DNA of 39,598 nucleotides from assembly GCA_019136135.1 (NCBI GenBank), contig JAGVUR010000186.1:1-39598 (forward strand), given 5' to 3'. The position numbers and the translations under genes were made by a program. Of this stretch, positions 35,628 through 39,598 are shown piece after piece (the first letter of the stretch is position 1; each line of letters opens with the position of its first letter). The notes beneath the pieces were generated by a model. The model had not been told where the DNA came from, searched no databases, and was given only the letters and a program-made list of their open reading frames with translations. The stretch comes from Verrucomicrobiota bacterium. GTDB lineage: Bacteria; Verrucomicrobiota; Lentisphaeria; Oligosphaerales; Oligosphaeraceae.

Positions 35628-38366
35628 ATGTCTCGCTTCCAGACCACACTTTTGGCTTGTCTTTTATCTTGTGCCACCCTGCCTGGAGCAACGATTACCG
35701 TTTCGCCAAACGGCAACGACGCCAATGATGGTAGCCCTGATTCCCCAGTCGCCAGCTTCACCCGTGCCAGGGAACTCATCCGGCAGCTGAAGACCCAGGG
35801 TGCGTCTCCGCTCCAAGTCGTCGTCAAGCCTGGACTTTACCGATTCAAGGAAACGTTCTCGCTCACAAAGGAAGATGCAGGCACGCCAGAAGCACCCATC
35901 AGATGGATTGCGGAAAAACAGGGCACGGCGAGAATCCTCGGCTCCACCGACATCCCGAAGGAAGCATTCCAAAATGTCACCGACCCGGAAATCCTCAAGA
36001 TCATCGACCCTCAAGCCGCACCGAACATCTTGGTCGCGGATCTCCACAAGCTCGGCTTCCCGAAACAATCGGAAATGCAGGCCAAACCATGGGCGCAACT
36101 GACGGAAGTGCCAGAACTATTCTTCGAAAACAAACGAATGCAACTGGCAAGATGGCCGGACGATGACTGGACAACCATCGAAAAGATCGTCGATGGCGGA
36201 TCGGAACCATACGGACGCAACCTGAAACCCGACGAAATCAGGGGTGGCACGTTCAAGTATAAGGAGGACAGGCCAAAACGCTGGAATGTCGACAGGGGCG
36301 TTTGGGTTCGAGGATACTGGTGCTTTGACTGGGCGGAGGACGTGCAAAAGGTCCAGTCCATCGACACGGTCGAAAAAACGATCACGATGGAAAAGCCAAG
36401 CACCTTCGGCCTTCGTCAGGGCAACCCATCGCCAAGGCGTTGGTATGCGCTCAACTTGCTCGAAGAATTGACAAAACCAGGGGAGTTCTACATCGACCAC
36501 AAAACGCAATTGCTGTACTTCTGGCCACCCGCCAAGCTCGACGACGCTAGAGTCTCCTTTAACACCCTGCGAGGACTCCTCGTCAACATCGACAATACCG
36601 CCAATATCCTCTGGAAGGGCTTCTTGCTGGAAGAAAGCAACCAGGGAATCAATGTCAACAAATCCGAAAACATCACCATCGAGGGATGCGAAGTCCGAAA
36701 CATGCACAACAACGGCATCACGGTCTATGGCAACAAAAACAACAAGGTCCTCTCCTGCGACATCCACGACACGGGAACGGGAGGAGTCGTGATCGGAGGT
36801 GGAAATAGAAAAACACTCGAACCAGGAAACTCGCTCGTCGAAAACTGCCACATCTGGAAATTCTCCATCCACAAGCTGACCTACTCCAACGGCATCACCC
36901 TCAGCGGAGTTGGAAACGCAGCACGACACAACGAAATCCACGACGCTCCGCACATGGCGGTCGGATTGGGAGCAAACGATTGCATCTTCGAATACAACGT
37001 CGTTCACCATGTCTGCCTGGCGGCTGACGACTCGGGAGCGCTCTACAAGGGACGAAACCCTTCGCTCCGGGGAAACATCGTCAGGTACAACTTGTGGTAC
37101 TCGATCGGCAAGCCAATGGGACACGGAGTCGCGGCAGTCTACTTCGACGACGGCGACGTGGGCGAAACCGTCACCGGCAACCTCTTCTTCCGTTGCGGCG
37201 ATCCGGGACGGGGTTCCTTTGGAACCGTATTCTCCCATGGCGGACACGAACTGGTCGCGGACAACAATGTCTTCATCGAATGCAAACGGCCGCTCGGTTC
37301 GGCACCCTGGGGATTCGAGCACTGGAAGAAGATGATCGATGGAGACCTTTGGCAAACAAGGCTGCTCAAGGAAGTCGACATCACCAAGCCACCCTTCATA
37401 ACGCACTACCCGACATTCCAGGGATTCATGGATCCAAAACCCGAAGACCTGCGAGTCAGCCACGCATGCAGAAACCTTTTCGTCATGTGCGCCGAAGAAA
37501 AAAGCGGAAACTGGATCCTCGACGACTCAAACTGGAGCACCTCGGAAGACCCGGGATTCGTTGACATCAACAAGGGCAACTTCAACTTCAAGGAAAACGC
37601 AATCGTCTTCAGGAAGATCCCAGGGTTCAAGCCACTGCCGGTTGACAAGATGGGGCTCTATGCATGCCCCGAAAGACCAGTCGTCAATAAGCCCAAATGG
37701 GACCATGAACCACCAAAACAACTTCTGCCAATCAAAAAAGTCACAGCAAAACCCGCTGCCGCCAGGAAAAACCCAAATCCGCCTACATGGCAAGTCGAAA
37801 AGACAACAACCCCACCAACCATTGACGCAATCATCAAGCCTGACGAGTGGAACAAAGCCGATACAATGCAACTGCAATTCAACTACAATGGAAAAGACAT
37901 CCCCAAAAACAGACAATCACAAGCCTGGATAACCTATGATGACGACAACCTCTACATCGCAACCAACAACCAATTCGACCCAGAAACAAAGCTCGACGGA
38001 AATCAATGGGGACGAAACGACGCCGTCGAAATAGCAATCCGACCGCCCAAGTCAAAGACGATCCACGTCATCAGGGGATATGGAAACGGATATCTGCAAT
38101 ACGGAGTCACTGAAAACGCAACTTCGGATCCGCTCGCACAAGAGCCTGCACCAATACAATTCGCCGCAAATCGAACGCAAAATGACGCTTGGACAACCGA
38201 ATTCAAAATCCCATTCGAAAAAATCGGCATTTCCAAGGGCAAGCTCCCGAAATGCGCCTTCAATATCACCGTGCGAAAATCAATCGGCGACTTCTGGTGC
38301 ATGTGGGAACCAACCCTATCAAATTCCTATAACGTGGATGCAGCGGGATTCATCGTCGGAAAGTAA
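35628..38366 (+). CDS. Secreted right-handed beta-helix protein with C-terminal CBM9-like domain
   Basis: This 912-residue protein has a signal peptide (MSRFQTTLLACLLSCATLPGA). Next comes the segment ITVSPNGNDANDGSPDSPVAS followed by ARELIRQL, a common opening of PVC beta-helix glycosidase-like proteins (GH141/GH120-like style). A long beta-helix follows (about 60-560), with repeats such as NITIEGCEVRNMHNNGITVYG. The C-terminal 190 residues (about 720-912) are a CBM9-like domain: PPTIDAIIKPDEWNKAD, AWITYDDDNLYIAT and WGRNDAVEIAI. GGGAG precedes ATG 35628, and a longer in-frame reading from 35553 would run through the promoter. It probably acts on extracellular glycans. The exact family is unproven. 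Its last codons are duplicated downstream as a decayed fragment. Confidence 0.82.
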   Translation: MSRFQTTLLACLLSCATLPGATITVSPNGNDANDGSPDSPVASFTRARELIRQLKTQGASPLQVVVKPGLYRFKETFSLTKEDAGTPEAPIRWIAEKQGTARILGSTDIPKEAFQNVTDPEILKIIDPQAAPNILVADLHKLGFPKQSEMQAKPWAQLTEVPELFFENKRMQLARWPDDDWTTIEKIVDGGSEPYGRNLKPDEIRGGTFKYKEDRPKRWNVDRGVWVRGYWCFDWAEDVQKVQSIDTVEKTITMEKPSTFGLRQGNPSPRRWYALNLLEELTKPGEFYIDHKTQLLYFWPPAKLDDARVSFNTLRGLLVNIDNTANILWKGFLLEESNQGINVNKSENITIEGCEVRNMHNNGITVYGNKNNKVLSCDIHDTGTGGVVIGGGNRKTLEPGNSLVENCHIWKFSIHKLTYSNGITLSGVGNAARHNEIHDAPHMAVGLGANDCIFEYNVVHHVCLAADDSGALYKGRNPSLRGNIVRYNLWYSIGKPMGHGVAAVYFDDGDVGETVTGNLFFRCGDPGRGSFGTVFSHGGHELVADNNVFIECKRPLGSAPWGFEHWKKMIDGDLWQTRLLKEVDITKPPFITHYPTFQGFMDPKPEDLRVSHACRNLFVMCAEEKSGNWILDDSNWSTSEDPGFVDINKGNFNFKENAIVFRKIPGFKPLPVDKMGLYACPERPVVNKPKWDHEPPKQLLPIKKVTAKPAAARKNPNPPTWQVEKTTTPPTIDAIIKPDEWNKADTMQLQFNYNGKDIPKNRQSQAWITYDDDNLYIATNNQFDPETKLDGNQWGRNDAVEIAIRPPKSKTIHVIRGYGNGYLQYGVTENATSDPLAQEPAPIQFAANRTQNDAWTTEFKIPFEKIGISKGKLPKCAFNITVRKSIGDFWCMWEPTLSNSYNVDAAGFIVGK

Positions 38367-38407
38367 AAAAACAATGCATTTCCAGTGTATTTTCTTTTCC
38401 ATTTCAC

Positions 38408-38436
38408 TTGATTCCTCAAGGATAATTGCATATAAT
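38408..38436 (+). promoter_or_regulatory. Sigma70-type promoter of pseudopilin gene 1
   Basis: TTGATT (38408-38413), exactly 17 bp, then perfect TATAAT (38431-38436). The leader to ATG 38487 is about 44 nt and includes GGAG eight bases before the start. The whole segment is repeated at 39354. Confidence 0.78.
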
Positions 38437-38486
38437 AATGTTTAGGTTTCCCATTGTTTTTTAACCTTTTAAAATGGAGTCCCTCA

Positions 38487-39134
38487 ATGAAAAAGATTGT
38501 TAACTTCACCTTGATCGAGTTGCTTGTCGTCATCGCGATCATCGCGATCCTCGCCGCCATGCTGTTGCCCGCCTTGTCGAAGGCACAAGAAAAGGCCTTG
38601 AGCATCTCGTGCGTCAACAACATGAAGCAACTTGGCTTGGCACATAACATGTACACGACTGACAACAAGCAGTATGTCGCGCCATCCTACATGTACACGA
38701 CTGACCGAACCAAGCTCTACTGGCACCCGGACCTGGTCATGACATACGCTGGCGACGAGGCAATCTTCACTTGCCCCGGAGCAGATGCCGATAATTTCAT
38801 CGACATGACTAACACGCTCCGTCCCCCAGGAACGAAAAAATGGTCCCGCCACTACGGTCGCCTCGAAGCCCTCGTTGGTGCCATCGGCAACGACAACCCC
38901 CTCGTAGGCTCATGCTACAAGCTCTCCGCCTACAAGAAACCGTCTCGCATCATCAACATGGCTGATGGCATAACCCAGTCCTTCTGGATCGAGGAGTATG
39001 TCACCCCAACCAGCGAAAACTACTGGATCGCCCACCGCCACTCGGGACTCTTCAACGCAACATTCATTGACGGACATGTCGAAGCGCTCACGTATTCCGA
39101 TGTTCCCAAAAACTGGCGCCGCAACCCAGATTAA
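38487..39134 (+). CDS. Type II secretion/type IV pilin-like pseudopilin (prepilin N-terminal motif)
   Basis: This 215-residue protein has a short basic leader (MKKIVN) followed by [16 protein letters not shown], with Glu at mature position 5, the recognition motif for prepilin peptidase. The rest resembles the DUF1559-like proteins with an H-x9-DG region near the C-terminus ([19 protein letters not shown], about 186-204). Lentisphaerota and Planctomycetota encode many of these proteins, and their role is not settled. Mature protein would be membrane-anchored by its N-terminal helix. It has its own promoter and a strong terminator at 39162, so it is a single-gene unit. A second, nearly identical N-terminus begins at 39433. 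Confidence 0.92.
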   Translation: MKKIVNFTLIELLVVIAIIAILAAMLLPALSKAQEKALSISCVNNMKQLGLAHNMYTTDNKQYVAPSYMYTTDRTKLYWHPDLVMTYAGDEAIFTCPGADADNFIDMTNTLRPPGTKKWSRHYGRLEALVGAIGNDNPLVGSCYKLSAYKKPSRIINMADGITQSFWIEEYVTPTSENYWIAHRHSGLFNATFIDGHVEALTYSDVPKNWRRNPD

Positions 39135-39161
39135 TCCCGAGGTCTAACTAGCCACCTACTC

Positions 39162-39199
39162 AAAGGCACGCAATCCAATTGGACGGCGTGCCTTTTTTT
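39162..39199 (+). terminator. Rho-independent terminator of pseudopilin gene 1
   Basis: AAAGGCACGC (39162-39171) pairs perfectly with GCGTGCCTTT (39186-39195) across a 14-nt loop and runs into seven T residues. Confidence 0.93.
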
Positions 39200-39241
39200 G
39201 CATGTGTTTTCGCGTTGTTTTTGTTGGAAAAAGGAGCCCGG

Positions 39242-39307
39242 TGCATGTGAGAATCAACCCTCTCAAATTCCTAAAATAATATGGTCACAGCGGGATTCAT
39301 TGTCTGA
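39242..39307 (+). pseudogene. Decayed duplicate of the 3' end of the beta-helix/CBM9 gene
   Basis: In one frame this reads CM*ESTLSNS* and then NNMV and TAGFIV*, matching the last residues of the 912-residue protein (CMWEPTLSNSY.. AAGFIVGK) with three new stop codons and one codon inserted. It is the left end of a tandem duplication, offset about 944-947 bp from the original, that also carried the promoter and pseudopilin gene. Confidence 0.85.
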
Positions 39308-39353
39308 AACGAAAAAAAAAGCCTTTCCACCACTTTTTCTTTTTCCATTTCAC

Positions 39354-39382
39354 TTGATTCCTCAAGGATAATTGCATATAAT
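39354..39382 (+). promoter_or_regulatory. Duplicated promoter of pseudopilin gene 2
   Basis: TTGATT (39354-39359), 17 bp, TATAAT (39377-39382), identical in boxes and spacing to the copy at 38408. The leader through GGAGTCC is almost unchanged. Confidence 0.75.
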
Positions 39383-39432
39383 ACTATTTAGGTTTCCCAT
39401 TGTTTTTTAACCTTTTAAAATGGAGTCCAGCT

Positions 39433-39598
39433 ATGAAAAAGATTGTTAACTTCACCTTGATCGAGTTGCTGGTCGTCATTGCGATCATCGCGATCCTCGC
39501 CGCCATGCTGTTGCCCGCGCTGTCGAAGGCACGCGAAAAGGCCTTGAGCATCTCATGCGTCAACAACATGAAGCAGTTCGGTCTGGCGCATAACATGT
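39433..39598 (+). CDS. Pseudopilin gene 2, partial (runs off the window)
   Basis: The first 55 codons are visible and match the upstream pseudopilin except for A-R-E in place of A-Q-E and Q-F-G in place of Q-L-G. The start, leader MKKIVN and FTLIELL motif are intact, with a GGAG site upstream, so it appears functional as far as it can be read. It arose by tandem duplication of the preceding gene. Confidence 0.93.
   Translation, partial: MKKIVNFTLIELLVVIAIIAILAAMLLPALSKAREKALSISCVNNMKQFGLAHNM

Noticed and set aside
36117..37463. 448-codon minus-strand ORF opposite the beta-helix/CBM9 gene
   Set aside because: It lies wholly inside a gene with clear signal peptide and domains, and its own translation shows no family signature or export signal. 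It is a shadow of GC-rich coding bias.

Overview
The window looks like a chromosomal segment of a Lentisphaerota / PVC-group bacterium (Victivallales-like). The call rests on three things seen here: a type-IV-pilin-like protein whose N-terminus is the [16 protein letters not shown] signature, which these genomes carry in many copies; a high density of exported carbohydrate-active proteins (sialidase, GH5-like, beta-helix, CBM9-like, LamG-like and six-hairpin proteins); and long GC-rich intergenic repeats between ordinary housekeeping genes. This is inference from protein style. There is no rRNA or other phylogenetic marker in the window.

Layout. 1-6.4 kb: a coiled-coil/zinc-ribbon membrane protein, then a single-polypeptide Type ISP-like restriction-modification enzyme (Mrr-like nuclease, SF2 translocase, N6-adenine methyltransferase, target recognition). 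6.4-13.3 kb, plus strand: an iron-dependent alcohol dehydrogenase behind a good promoter, a secreted sialidase, a CBM9/GH-A-like secreted protein and a LamG-like secreted protein. 13.3-14.7 kb: a gene-free repeat island with a 37-unit tandem array. 14.8-16.9 kb: an SDR/FAD-dependent oxidoreductase pair. 16.9-21.4 kb, minus strand: homoserine dehydrogenase, FtsK/SpoIIIE translocase and a RodZ-like protein. 21.7-30.5 kb, minus strand: a long co-directional series (metallophosphoesterase, DUF4491 membrane protein, six-hairpin glycosidase, small secreted protein, polyol-phosphate dehydrogenase, GlcD-type oxidase, transglutaminase-like protein). 30.7-34.7 kb: a beta-helix protein facing a large GH5-like protein. 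34.8-35.5 kb: a second repeat island. 35.6 kb to the end: a secreted beta-helix/CBM9 protein followed by a tandemly duplicated pseudopilin gene, whose second copy is cut by the window edge.

How the genes work together (inference): the secreted proteins would release sugars from host or plant glycans. The polyol dehydrogenase, alcohol dehydrogenase, GlcD-type oxidase and SDR/FAD pair would handle products and redox balance. Homoserine dehydrogenase, FtsK and RodZ-like genes are housekeeping. The restriction enzyme is the only recognisable defence gene.

The most unusual content is not protein-coding. It is a family of modular palindromic intergenic repeats: a unit of about 120 bp made of four different hairpins, part of which has expanded into tandem arrays. 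Smaller dispersed motifs accompany it, and a 7-bp microrepeat begins at or near gene ends. I also see a nested hairpin element of about 156 bp, a promoter-to-terminator leader in front of homoserine dehydrogenase, and a 0.95-kb tandem duplication that left behind a decayed gene tail.
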